This document shows positions 55,967-64,000 of a DNA stretch of 64,000 nt, one piece after another. The stretch is taken from the NCBI RefSeq assembly GCF_000241465.1, contig NZ_JH584235.1, positions 3,667,702-3,731,701 of the forward strand, read 5' to 3'. The notes beneath the pieces are model-generated. The model did no database searches. It was not told where the DNA came from and worked only from the letters and a program-made list of their open reading frames with translations. A program made the position numbers and the translations under genes. Positions within the stretch are counted from its first letter, which is position 1. Every line of letters starts with the position of its first letter. The DNA is from Sphingomonas echinoides ATCC 14820 (GTDB taxonomy: Bacteria; Pseudomonadota; Alphaproteobacteria; Sphingomonadales; Sphingomonadaceae).

Positions 55967-58522
55967 ATGATGATGACGCCCGCACCCGCTGGTCTTTCGC
56001 CTGCCGAAGCCGCCGATCGCCTCGCGCGCGACGGGCCCAACGCCTTGCCCCGCGCCGGGCGGCGCTCGGCCTTCCGGATCGCGTTCGAGGTGCTGCACGA
56101 GCCGATGTTCGCGTTGCTGCTGGCGGGTGGCGTCGCCTATCTGCTGCTGGGGGATTTGACCGAGGCGTTGATCCTGCTCGCCTTTGCCAGCTTCTCGGTT
56201 GTCCTGACGGTGATCCAGGAAACCCGCACCGAGCATGTGCTGGAAGCGTTGCGCGATTTGTCGGCACCAAGCGCCCTGGTCATCCGCGGCGGCGAGCGCG
56301 TGCGCATTCCGGGCCGCGAGGTGGTGTGCGGCGATGTGCTGGTGCTGGAGCAAGGCGATCGCATTGCGGCCGATGGACGTTTGCTGAGCGCGCACGATCT
56401 TCAAGCCGATGAATCGCTGTTGACCGGCGAATCCTTGGCGGTTGGCAAGGCGGCTCACGCCGATGCTCCTGCCACCGCGCATCGTCCCGGTGGCGAGGAT
56501 CAGCCCTATGTCTATTCTGGCACGCTGGTCGCGCGCGGCAGCGGCATCGCCGAGGTGACCGCGACGGGGCCGCGCAGCGAGATCGGAAAGATCGGCCAGT
56601 CGCTTGCCACGCTCGATACCGAGGCGCCTCGGCTCCAGCGCGAAACCACCCGCATCGTCACCTGGTGCGCAATCGGCGGGGGCGCGGTGGCGCTGGCGGT
56701 GGTGGTGCTGTTCGGCGTGCTGCGCGGCGGCTGGATCGAGGCGATCCTCGCCGGGATCGCGATCGGCATGTCGATGCTGCCCGAGGAATTTCCGGTCGTG
56801 CTCACCATCTTCCTGGCGATGGGGGCGTGGCGGATCGGCGCGGTCGGCGTGCTGACGCGGCGCGCGGCGGCGATCGAGACGCTGGGGTCGGCGACGGTGC
56901 TGTGTACCGACAAGACTGGCACGCTGACCGAAAATCGGATGTCGGTGGTCGCCTTGTGGCTGGCCTCGGGCGAGGATGCGACGCTGGGGGAGGCACCCTG
57001 CGCCTTTGCCGATTACGGGCCGATCGTGGGCATGGCCGCGCGGGCCAGTGCGGTGGAACCGTCCGACCCGATGGAAATCGCGCTGCATCAGGCGCATGTC
57101 GAGGTTTGCGCACCCTCGGAGCCGGTCTGGACCCACGTTCATGGCTATGCGCTGCGGCCCGATCTGCTCGCCATGTCCAATGTCTGGCGCACCGATGACG
57201 ACCGGCTGGTTGTCGCGACCAAGGGCGCACCCGAGGCGATTGCCGATCTGTGCAAGCTAACGCCCAGCGAGCGCGACCGTATGACGCTCGCGGTCGACCG
57301 AATGGCGGCGCGCGGCATTCGCGTGCTCGGCGTGGCGACGGCGGTCGCCGCCGATACCGACTGGCCGGAGACGCAGGCAGGCTTCGCGTTCGACCTGATC
57401 GGTTTGGTCGGGCTCGCCGATCCGCTGCGCCCGACGGTGAAGGCGGCGGTTGCCGAATGTCGCTCGGCTGGGATCCGTGTGGCGATGATCACGGGCGATT
57501 ATGCCGCCACCGCCAAGGCGATCGCGGCGCAGGCGGGCATTGCCGATGGTGATGTGCTGACCGGCGATGAACTGGCCGTGCTCGACGATGCCGCGTTGGC
57601 GGCGCGGTTGAAGACCATCACCGTGTTCGCGCGCATCATGCCCGAACAGAAATTGCGCATCGTCCAGGCGTTCAAGGCCGATGGCGAAGTGGTGGCGATG
57701 ACGGGGGACGGGGTCAACGACGCACCCTCGCTGAAGGCCGCGCACATCGGCATCGCCATGGGCAAGCGTGGCACCGATGTCGCGCGCGAGGCGTCGGCGA
57801 TCGTGCTGCTCGACGATGATTTCGGCGCGATCGTGCAAGCGGTCGCGCTCGGCCGACGGATCTATGACAATATTCGCAAGGCGATGGCGTTCATCTTCGC
57901 GGTGCATGTGCCGATTGCCGGGCTGGCGCTGCTGCCGCTGGTGTTCGGAATGCCGATCCTGTTCGGGCCAATCCATATCGCGTTGCTGGAAATGGTGATC
58001 GATCCGGTCTGCGCGCTTGTGTTCGAGGCCGAGCGCGGGGAAAGAGACATCATGCAACGCCCGCCACGCGACCCGAATGAACCGCTCTTCTCCGTGACGA
58101 TGATCGCCTGGGGCGTGTTCCAGGGCGGGCTGGCCTTTGCCATGCTGGCGACGGTGTTCCTGCTGGAAGTGCAGGGCGGGATGCCCGAGGCGGAGGTGCG
58201 TGCGCTGATCTTCTTCTCGCTGATTGCCGAAATCCTCGCGCTGATCCTCGTGAACCGATCGTTCGGCGCGTCGATCATCGAGGCGTTCGCGCGGCACAAC
58301 AGTGCGCTGCGCGCCGTGCTGGCGGCGATCGTCATCATCGCCAGCCTGATCTTCTTCCTGCCCGCCGCGCAAACCTTGCTGAAATTCGGGTCGATCGCGT
58401 GGATCGACATGGTGTTTGCGCTTGGCCTGGGGGCGGGCCTTCTGGTCCTGCTCGAACTGTGCAAGCCGGTGGTGCGCGCGATCATGGGGCGTGGCGCAAT
58501 CGCGCGTCCGGCGACGGCATGA
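55967..58522 (+). CDS. Cation-transporting P-type ATPase
   Basis: About 851 residues, starting after GGGGGAAG. Soluble actuator domain with LLTGESLAV, membrane signature IGMSMLPEEFPVVLTIFLAMG (PEEFP in place of PEGLP/PEGLT), and phosphorylation motif CTDKTGTLTENRMS. The P-domain has TGDGVNDAPSLKAAHIGIAMGKRGTDVAREAS. It is a type II-like P-ATPase (Ca/Mg/Mn group); which ion it moves cannot be told. The C-terminal helices are complete. The stop overlaps the ATG of the next gene. Confidence 0.92.
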   Translation: MMMTPAPAGLSPAEAADRLARDGPNALPRAGRRSAFRIAFEVLHEPMFALLLAGGVAYLLLGDLTEALILLAFASFSVVLTVIQETRTEHVLEALRDLSAPSALVIRGGERVRIPGREVVCGDVLVLEQGDRIAADGRLLSAHDLQADESLLTGESLAVGKAAHADAPATAHRPGGEDQPYVYSGTLVARGSGIAEVTATGPRSEIGKIGQSLATLDTEAPRLQRETTRIVTWCAIGGGAVALAVVVLFGVLRGGWIEAILAGIAIGMSMLPEEFPVVLTIFLAMGAWRIGAVGVLTRRAAAIETLGSATVLCTDKTGTLTENRMSVVALWLASGEDATLGEAPCAFADYGPIVGMAARASAVEPSDPMEIALHQAHVEVCAPSEPVWTHVHGYALRPDLLAMSNVWRTDDDRLVVATKGAPEAIADLCKLTPSERDRMTLAVDRMAARGIRVLGVATAVAADTDWPETQAGFAFDLIGLVGLADPLRPTVKAAVAECRSAGIRVAMITGDYAATAKAIAAQAGIADGDVLTGDELAVLDDAALAARLKTITVFARIMPEQKLRIVQAFKADGEVVAMTGDGVNDAPSLKAAHIGIAMGKRGTDVAREASAIVLLDDDFGAIVQAVALGRRIYDNIRKAMAFIFAVHVPIAGLALLPLVFGMPILFGPIHIALLEMVIDPVCALVFEAERGERDIMQRPPRDPNEPLFSVTMIAWGVFQGGLAFAMLATVFLLEVQGGMPEAEVRALIFFSLIAEILALILVNRSFGASIIEAFARHNSALRAVLAAIVIIASLIFFLPAAQTLLKFGSIAWIDMVFALGLGAGLLVLLELCKPVVRAIMGRGAIARPATA

Positions 58523-59604
58523 TCGCACCCGATTCACGCGGCTTCTCGCTCGAGCGCGGGTTCTTCCTGGCGTTCCTCATGATCGTGTCGCTGGTCTTCG
58601 CCTGGCTCATCGCGCCCTTTTTCGGGGCGATCGTGTGGGCGGTGGTTGCCGCGATCGTGTTCGCCCCGCTGACCGATTGGCTGACCGCCACGCTTAGCGG
58701 TCGTCGCAACCTTGCGACCGTGCTGACTCTGCTGGTCATCCTGCTCGCGGTGATCTTGCCGACGGTGCTGCTGGGCGGGGCGCTGCTGCAACAGGCGGCG
58801 GGGCTCTACGCCAAGATCAAATCGGGCAAGATCGATTTCGATCTCGTGTTCTTCCAGATTGAGGGCCGCTTGCCGAACTGGGTCCAACAGCAATTGGCGG
58901 GCTATGGCCTCACCGATTTTGCGGCGGTGCGGGCGCGGATCGCGGACGGGGCGGTCAAGAGCTTCGATTCGCTGGCGGGCCGCGCATTCAGCCTCGGGCA
59001 AAGCGTGTTCGGGCTTTTGGCGACGCTCGGCATCATGCTGTACCTCTGCTTCTTCCTGTTGCGCGACGGACGCACGATCGTCGCCAAGGTCGAACATGCC
59101 ATCCCCCTGCTGCCCGAATATCGCCGTGCGCTATTCGACAAATTCGCCGCCGTCGTGCGCGCGACGATCAAGGGCAGTCTGGTCGTCGCGGTGCTGCAGG
59201 GCTTGATCGGCGGGCTGATCGTGTGGGGGCTCGGCATTGGTGGCGCGTTGCTGTGGGGCGTGCTGATGGGCGCGTTCTCGCTGCTGCCGGCGATCGGTAC
59301 GGGCATCGTGTGGGTGCCGATGGCGCTCTATCTGCTGGCAACCGGGGCGATCTGGCAGGGGATCGCGCTGGCGCTGTGCGGGTTCTTCATCATCAGCAGC
59401 GTTGATAATGTGGTGAAGCCGATCCTGGTCGGGCGCGACACGCAAATGCCCGATTATGTCGTGCTGATTTCGACCTTTGGTGGCCTGGAACTGTTTGGGT
59501 TTAACGGGCTGGTGGTGGGGCCGGTGATCGCGGCGATGTTCATCGCGACCTGGGAGATTTTCTCGCGATCCCGCGACGCTCACCGGGGTATCGGCCCGCG
59601 TTGA
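58519..59604 (+). CDS. AI-2E family transporter
   Basis: 361 residues from the ATG that overlaps the ATPase stop (ATGA). About eight membrane helices, with family-typical segments GGLIVWGLGIGGALLWGVLMGAFSLLPAIGTGIVW and VDNVVKPILVGRDTQMPDYVVLISTFGGLELFGFNGLVVGPVIAAMF. The family includes PerM and Na+/H+-antiporter-like members and proposed AI-2 exporters. The pairing with the P-ATPase hints at ion stress. It overlaps the convergent magnesium ATPase gene by 25 bases. Confidence 0.92.
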   Translation: MIAPDSRGFSLERGFFLAFLMIVSLVFAWLIAPFFGAIVWAVVAAIVFAPLTDWLTATLSGRRNLATVLTLLVILLAVILPTVLLGGALLQQAAGLYAKIKSGKIDFDLVFFQIEGRLPNWVQQQLAGYGLTDFAAVRARIADGAVKSFDSLAGRAFSLGQSVFGLLATLGIMLYLCFFLLRDGRTIVAKVEHAIPLLPEYRRALFDKFAAVVRATIKGSLVVAVLQGLIGGLIVWGLGIGGALLWGVLMGAFSLLPAIGTGIVWVPMALYLLATGAIWQGIALALCGFFIISSVDNVVKPILVGRDTQMPDYVVLISTFGGLELFGFNGLVVGPVIAAMFIATWEIFSRSRDAHRGIGPR

Positions 59605-62144
59605 TGCGCGTGGCGGGTCGCGCGGCTGGGCCGTATCGCGATGCCTTTCAGCAGTTCCGCACAGACCAGATAGGCGACCACCACCGCCACGATCCCGCCC
59701 GTCATCGCCAGCGGCGGTGTCTGGAAGCCCAGCCAGTGCGCCAGCGGCGTGAAGGGCAGGGCAAGCGCCACCAGTAACGCGCCGAGCGACGTCATCGTCA
59801 GGATCGGGCTCGCGCGGTTCGCCCAGGGCCTGCCATTGGTGCGGATGATGAAGATCACCAGCACTTGCGTCGCCATCGATTCCAGAAACCAGGCGGTGCG
59901 AAATTCGGGTGGTGCCGCGTGGAACAGCAGCACCAGCCCGGCAAAGGTGAGCAAGTCGAACAGCGAGGAGAGCGGCCCCATGATCGCCGCGAATTTCACC
60001 AGGTCGCGCAGGTTCCACACTTGCGGCTTCGCAATCGCCTCGGCGCGGACGGTGTCGAACGGAATGCCGATTTCGGACACGTCGTAGAGCAGGTTATTGA
60101 GCAGGATCTGCGTCGGCAACATCGGCAGGAACGGCAGGAAGAACGACGCCACCGCCATCGACAGCATGTTGCCGAAGTTGGAACTGGCCCCCATGCGGAT
60201 GTATTTCAGGATGTTGGCAAAGGTCCGCCGCCCTTCCTCGACACCGTCTGCGACGACCGCCAGATCGCTGTCGAGCAGGATCATGTCCGCCGCCGCCTGG
60301 GCAACCCCGGTGGCACCCGCGACCGACAGGCCAATATCGGCCCCCTTCAGCGCCGGGGCATCGTTAATGCCGTCGCCGAGATAGCCGACCACAGCACCGC
60401 GCGCCTGCAATGCCCGCACGATGCGCGATTTTTGGTCGGGCGCGAGCCGCCCATAGGCGTCGACATGCCGCACCTGCACCGCAAGCGCGTCGTCGGACAG
60501 GTGCGTGATGTCCGCGCCCGACAGCACGCGGTCCGCCTTCATGCCGACCAGTCCGGCCAGCCGCTTGACCACCACTGGATCATCGCCCGACAGGATCTTC
60601 AGCCGGATTCCCGCCGCCGCCAGCCGGGCGATGGCTGCGGCGGCGGTCGCCTTGGGCGGATCGGCAAAGGCGCACAGGCCCTCGAAGACGAGGCCGGTCT
60701 CATCCGCCGCCGAAACGGTTTGCGCGGGGCCGGTCCAGGCGCGCGATGCCACTGCGATGGTCCGCAGGCCTTCCCGCCCGGCGAGCGCCGTGACCTGCGC
60801 CAGCGCGGCGGTACGTTCCGCCGCGCCCATCGCGCTGCCGCCCTGACTCGACGTGCATAAAGCGAGGATCGCTTCGGGCGCGCCCTTGGCGATCAGGATC
60901 GTGCCTTCGGGGCCGCTGGCGACGACCGATCCCAGCCGCCGCGCGAAATCAAAGGCGTGGCGTCCGACCAGCGTCCAGCCCGTATCCGCAGCGGGCGCGG
61001 CGGCCAGCAGCGCCGCGTCGAGCGCGCCGCGATCCCCGCCGAGCGATGCGGCAATCGCGGCCAGCCGCGCCGTGCGTGGGTCTTCCGCGGCGGCGGGCGA
61101 CAGGCTGCGCGCGAGCGTGATTTCAGCCGAGGTCAGCGTGCCGGTCTTGTCGGTACACAGCACCGTCATCGCGCCGAGATCGTGGATCGACGCCAGCCGT
61201 TTCACGATCACCTTGCGCTTGGCCATCCGCATCGCGCCGCGCGACAGCGTGACGGTGGTGATCATCGGCAGCAATTCGGGCGTTAGCCCCACCGCCAGCG
61301 CGACCGCGAACATCAGCGATTGCAGCGCCGGTCGCCCGAAGAACACGCTGGTTGCCAGCACCACCACGACCAGCACGATCGTCAGCCGCGCGGTGAGCAG
61401 CCCGTAACTGCGCAAGTCGCGCTGAAAGGGGGAGAGTTCGGTCGCTTCGTCCAGCGCCGCCGCCGCGCCGCCAAACACGGTCGCTGCCCCGCAATGGACG
61501 ACCAAGGCGATTGCCTCGCCGGTCTGGCCGACCGCGCCGCGAAACAGCGCGTTCGACGCCTCGCCCGCCGTCTCGCCGGTCACCGTGCCGGGGCGCTTTT
61601 CCACCGGATAGGGCTCGCCGGTCAGCGCCGCCTCATTGGCGGTGAACGCATCGCTATCGAGCACCAGCCCGTCGGCCGGGATGATGTCGCCCGCGCGCAC
61701 GCGCATCACGTCGCCGGGCACCACGCCCTCGACCGCAATCTGCACGAATTGGCCGTCGCGCTTGACTTCGGCCTTCAGCGCCACCGTCCGCCGCAGCGCC
61801 GCCGCCGCGCCCAGCGCCTGCCGTTCCTGCACCGCCTCAAGCCCGATCGAGATCGCCAGAATGGCGACGATGATCGTCCCGCCCACGGAGTCGCCAGTAG
61901 AAATCGACACAATCGCCGCGACGAGCAGGATCAGCGACAGCGGCTCGAACAGGCGGCGGACGATTGCGCGGAACAGCCCGGTCTGGCGGACCGTCGCATC
62001 GGCATTTTGGCCATAATGCGCGAGCCGCGCATCGGCCTGCGCGGTGGTTAGCCCGTCATGGCTGCAGTCGAGCTCGGTACACAGCGCGTCAACAGAGCGC
62101 GTCCAAAACGGCGCGGTGGGGGAGCCGGGGGCGGGGGCGTGCAT
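59580..62144 (-). CDS. Magnesium-translocating P-type ATPase (MgtA/MgtB-like)
   Basis: 854 residues. MgtA-type motifs: TNEAALTGEPYPVEK, the membrane motif AVGLTPELLPMITTVTLSRGAMRMA, phosphorylation site CTDKTGTLTSAEI, GYLGDGINDAPALKGADIGLSVAGATGVAQAAADMILLDSDL and RTFANILKYIRMGASSNFGNMLSMAVASFFLPFLPMLPTQILLNN. It imports Mg2+. It is different from the ATPase two genes away. A hairpin lies in the gap upstream. Confidence 0.93.
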   Translation of the reverse strand: MHAPAPGSPTAPFWTRSVDALCTELDCSHDGLTTAQADARLAHYGQNADATVRQTGLFRAIVRRLFEPLSLILLVAAIVSISTGDSVGGTIIVAILAISIGLEAVQERQALGAAAALRRTVALKAEVKRDGQFVQIAVEGVVPGDVMRVRAGDIIPADGLVLDSDAFTANEAALTGEPYPVEKRPGTVTGETAGEASNALFRGAVGQTGEAIALVVHCGAATVFGGAAAALDEATELSPFQRDLRSYGLLTARLTIVLVVVVLATSVFFGRPALQSLMFAVALAVGLTPELLPMITTVTLSRGAMRMAKRKVIVKRLASIHDLGAMTVLCTDKTGTLTSAEITLARSLSPAAAEDPRTARLAAIAASLGGDRGALDAALLAAAPAADTGWTLVGRHAFDFARRLGSVVASGPEGTILIAKGAPEAILALCTSSQGGSAMGAAERTAALAQVTALAGREGLRTIAVASRAWTGPAQTVSAADETGLVFEGLCAFADPPKATAAAAIARLAAAGIRLKILSGDDPVVVKRLAGLVGMKADRVLSGADITHLSDDALAVQVRHVDAYGRLAPDQKSRIVRALQARGAVVGYLGDGINDAPALKGADIGLSVAGATGVAQAAADMILLDSDLAVVADGVEEGRRTFANILKYIRMGASSNFGNMLSMAVASFFLPFLPMLPTQILLNNLLYDVSEIGIPFDTVRAEAIAKPQVWNLRDLVKFAAIMGPLSSLFDLLTFAGLVLLFHAAPPEFRTAWFLESMATQVLVIFIIRTNGRPWANRASPILTMTSLGALLVALALPFTPLAHWLGFQTPPLAMTGGIVAVVVAYLVCAELLKGIAIRPSRATRHAHQRGPIPR

Positions 62145-62168
62145 CCCGCCACTATCCGTCGGCAGTGA

Positions 62169-62200
62169 GCGCGTGGTAGCTTCGGAAACTACGCACGCGC
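62169..62200 (-). terminator. Hairpin between pectate lyase and magnesium ATPase genes
   Basis: GCGCGTGGTAG and CTACGCACGCGC pair with one bulge around a 9-base loop. It may end the pectate lyase transcript or lie in the ATPase leader. No T-run. Confidence 0.45.
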
Positions 62201-62222
62201 CCGTGTTCGGTCGGCCCTGGTG

Positions 62223-63773
62223 TCAGAGCTTGCCCGCGCCCGCATTGGCGATGACGGTGCCGATCAGCCCGGTGGTCGGCTTGAGCACATAGCTGTAATT
62301 GGCGGCGGGCGACCAGGTGCTGGCGGTGACGGCAGCATTGGAGGCGCGCAGCGGGGTGGTGACATCCACGGTAACGCCGTTCAACTGCGTGCCCGAATCG
62401 GCGAAGGTCGATGCGCAATCATCGGCGGTGTAACCCGTGGTGATGCACCCGCTGGTGCGCGCGGCGCTGACCGAAATGCTCCACAGATTGCTGACGGTCC
62501 CCGCAGTTCCCGGCGTGATGATGGCGTTGTTCTCGGCGATGATCTTGCCGCTTTGCCCGACGGTCCAGGCCACCAGGAAGGGTTCGTCGGCGGTTTGGTC
62601 GAGCGAGACCTCATAATAATTGTTGTACACATGGACCTGGCCGAAGCGCACGCGCGGCATGCGCTGGCGCAGGCCCTGGAAATAATTGTCGTGGAAGGTC
62701 ACCTTCAGCACGCTCGGGTTTTCTGCTGTCTTGCTCGCGGTGTCGGTGCCGCCGATCAGGAACGATTTGTCATGGCCGAAGAAATAGCTCTTCGAAATCG
62801 TGACGAGATTGCCGAGCTTGGTCACGTCGATCAGCCCGTCATGATGCTGCACCTTGAAGTCGCTGCCGGTGTAATTCACCGCCCCGACCGTCTCGGTCCA
62901 TACCGAGGGATAGAGGCGGTCGATCCGTGCGCCGTCGCTGAAGGTGCTGTGGTCGATCCAGACATGCGTCGCATACAGGACCGAGATCAGATCATAGGCC
63001 GAGTTCCAGCGCCCGGTGGTGGAATCGGTCGGGTCCCATTGCGGGAAGAAGTCGAACGCATCCTCGAAGGTGATGTTGCGCACCACGACATTGTCGATCG
63101 GTGCGCTGCTGGTGCCGAGGATCAGGTTGCCATGGACGAGCTTGGCATCGCTGCCCAGGCCGATGATCGAGGTGTTCGACGGCACGAAGATCTGCACGAC
63201 CTTCTTTTGCAGCGCCGCCGCACAGACGCGCGCGCTCTCGGGATTGCCGACCGGCAAGCTGGCATTGCCGTATACGCTCGGGCGATAGGCGGCGAGATAG
63301 GCGGTGGTTAGCGCGGCCTCGGCGGTGAACCCATAGGTCGTGCTCGCGCAACTGCCCTTGATGTAATCGTCGGCGGTCTGTTCGGTCAGCGCCTGGTTGA
63401 CGTTGAGGCTGATCCGCCCCTTCACGTAAATCAGCTTCTTCGCCGGATCGAGCGTGCCGGTATAGCTGCCATCGGCGGCGATCGTGGCGGTGTTGCCGTA
63501 GAGCGCCTGGATCAACTCGTTGCGATTGGTGACGGTATAGGTCTTGGCCGCCACCGCGCCGTCACCCCCGGTCGTGCCGGTGCCGGTCGCCGCCCAGCCA
63601 TCGGCCCCCAGCGAGGACGCAAGCGTTGGCGCTGGCGTCGCCGGGCTTGGCGTCGGCGTGCTCCCGGTGGTGCCACCACCAACGACAGCAACGCCGCCGC
63701 CGTTGCTCGAATCCCCGCAGCCGACCAGCGCCAAGGCTGCTGCCGTTACCAATAACACCGCTTTGATGGTCAT
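62223..63773 (-). CDS. Pectate lyase (PL1), lipoprotein
   Basis: About 516 residues from the ATG at 63773 (GGGGAGAG upstream). A lipobox signal peptide, MTIKAVLLVTAAALALVGC, then a Gly/Thr/Pro linker. The parallel beta-helix has NTSIIGLGSDAKL, VVVRNITFEDAFDFFPQWDP (with metal-binding Asp residues), ATHVWIDHSTFSDG, FKVQHHDGLIDVTK, the catalytic-region Arg in QGLRQRMPRVRFGQVHVYNNYYE, all typical of family PL1. It cuts polygalacturonate by beta-elimination, at the cell surface. It fits a plant-associated lifestyle. Confidence 0.93.
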   Translation of the reverse strand: MTIKAVLLVTAAALALVGCGDSSNGGGVAVVGGGTTGSTPTPSPATPAPTLASSLGADGWAATGTGTTGGDGAVAAKTYTVTNRNELIQALYGNTATIAADGSYTGTLDPAKKLIYVKGRISLNVNQALTEQTADDYIKGSCASTTYGFTAEAALTTAYLAAYRPSVYGNASLPVGNPESARVCAAALQKKVVQIFVPSNTSIIGLGSDAKLVHGNLILGTSSAPIDNVVVRNITFEDAFDFFPQWDPTDSTTGRWNSAYDLISVLYATHVWIDHSTFSDGARIDRLYPSVWTETVGAVNYTGSDFKVQHHDGLIDVTKLGNLVTISKSYFFGHDKSFLIGGTDTASKTAENPSVLKVTFHDNYFQGLRQRMPRVRFGQVHVYNNYYEVSLDQTADEPFLVAWTVGQSGKIIAENNAIITPGTAGTVSNLWSISVSAARTSGCITTGYTADDCASTFADSGTQLNGVTVDVTTPLRASNAAVTASTWSPAANYSYVLKPTTGLIGTVIANAGAGKL

Positions 63774-63806
63774 GATCGCTCTCCCCTGTATCAACGTTCC
63801 ATACCA

Positions 63807-63818
63807 GACACCGGTGTC
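63807..63818. promoter_or_regulatory. Palindrome GACACCGGTGTC upstream of pectate lyase, LacI-type operator candidate
   Basis: A perfect 12-base palindrome centred on CCGG, 34 bases upstream of the pectate lyase ATG. A near copy (GATACCGGTGT) ends the window. Central-CG palindromes like this are typical of LacI-family operators for sugar use genes; the regulator is not in this window. Confidence 0.5.
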
Positions 63819-63989
63819 ATGCAGGGGTTTCCTGCCGACCGGTACGGTTGCACTTCTGATTTGCGGGTGATCCAGGGCGTTTCGCGTGCGGGGCCCTTGC
63901 TCCGCGCGTCGCTTCGTCCCTTCCTCCCGGCATCCTCTACCGATCCGTCGCCGCGGATTCTTGTTGTCGTGGATAAGATTAACCGCGTT

Positions 63990-64000
63990 GATACCGGTGT
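63990..64000. promoter_or_regulatory. Second GATACCGGTGT half-seen operator candidate at the window edge
   Basis: Matches 10 of 11 positions of the palindrome at 63807 and is cut off by the window edge. Two copies 183 bases apart would suit a DNA-looping repressor. Confidence 0.35.

Overview
This 64 kb, GC-rich, gene-dense chromosomal window looks like a Sphingomonas-type alphaproteobacterium (Sphingomonadaceae). The signs are three TonB-dependent receptors carrying the DDIVVTG-type N-terminal box, a tonB-exbB-exbD-exbD cluster, purC/purS/purQ, ParC of alphaproteobacterial type, UPF0262 and DUF1285 housekeeping genes, TamA/TamB and a glnB-glnA pair. There is no prophage, transposase or CRISPR array, and only one tRNA (Arg-UCU).

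Layout. 0-8.7 kb: the 5' part of bamA (runs off the left edge), a small unknown gene, a sensor kinase/OmpR-type regulator pair, a second OmpR-type regulator facing it, a TonB-dependent receptor and a MerR-TipAS regulator. 8.9-13.4 kb: a compositionally different DUF1963 gene and an unusual receptor with a Pro/Gly-rich tandem-repeat insert. 13.4-22.4 kb: tRNA-Arg, a queuosine-precursor-type transporter, the minus-strand purine cluster purC-(membrane protein)-purS-purQ, a kynureninase operon, and parC. 22.5-29.5 kb: a GGDEF/EAL protein, a cca-nudix-DUF1285 operon, a GNAT acetyltransferase, a glutathione transferase, folB with a shrunken SDR-like partner, and an exported unknown. 29.7-32.3 kb: the TonB energy-transduction operon, with stem-loop terminators between its genes. 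32.4-37.6 kb: an exported metallo-hydrolase, then a minus-strand run dcd-cdd-GH25-UPF0262-(frameshifted gene)-small HTH protein facing an S24-type repressor, then several very small genes. 37.7-44.5 kb: tamA-tamB and a membrane protein overlapped by a 44-codon ORF. 44.6-51 kb: aldehyde dehydrogenase, quinone reductase, DUF983, esterase, and glnB-glnA behind a near-consensus sigma-54 promoter. 51-64 kb: a DUF1842 protein, methionine aminopeptidase, a CinA-like protein, a lipoprotein, a third TonB receptor, two different P-type ATPases flanking an AI-2E-family permease, and a secreted pectate lyase with LacI-like palindromes upstream.

How it fits together. The energized outer membrane is the main theme: BamA and TamA/TamB build it, three TonB receptors use it, and TonB/ExbB/ExbD power it. 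The pectate lyase and an exported esterase point to use of plant polymers. Nitrogen control (sigma-54, PII, glutamine synthetase), purine/pyrimidine salvage (purCSQ, cdd, dcd) and c-di-GMP turnover make up most of the rest. The observations most worth a second look are the receptor with an internal second TonB-box-like motif and repeat linker, the GH25 protein with swapped catalytic acids, the GC-slippage frameshift in a coupled small gene, the terminators inside the tonB operon, the overlapping 44-codon ORF, and the orphan DUF1842 gene. I did not find a clear multi-gene system of an unknown kind.
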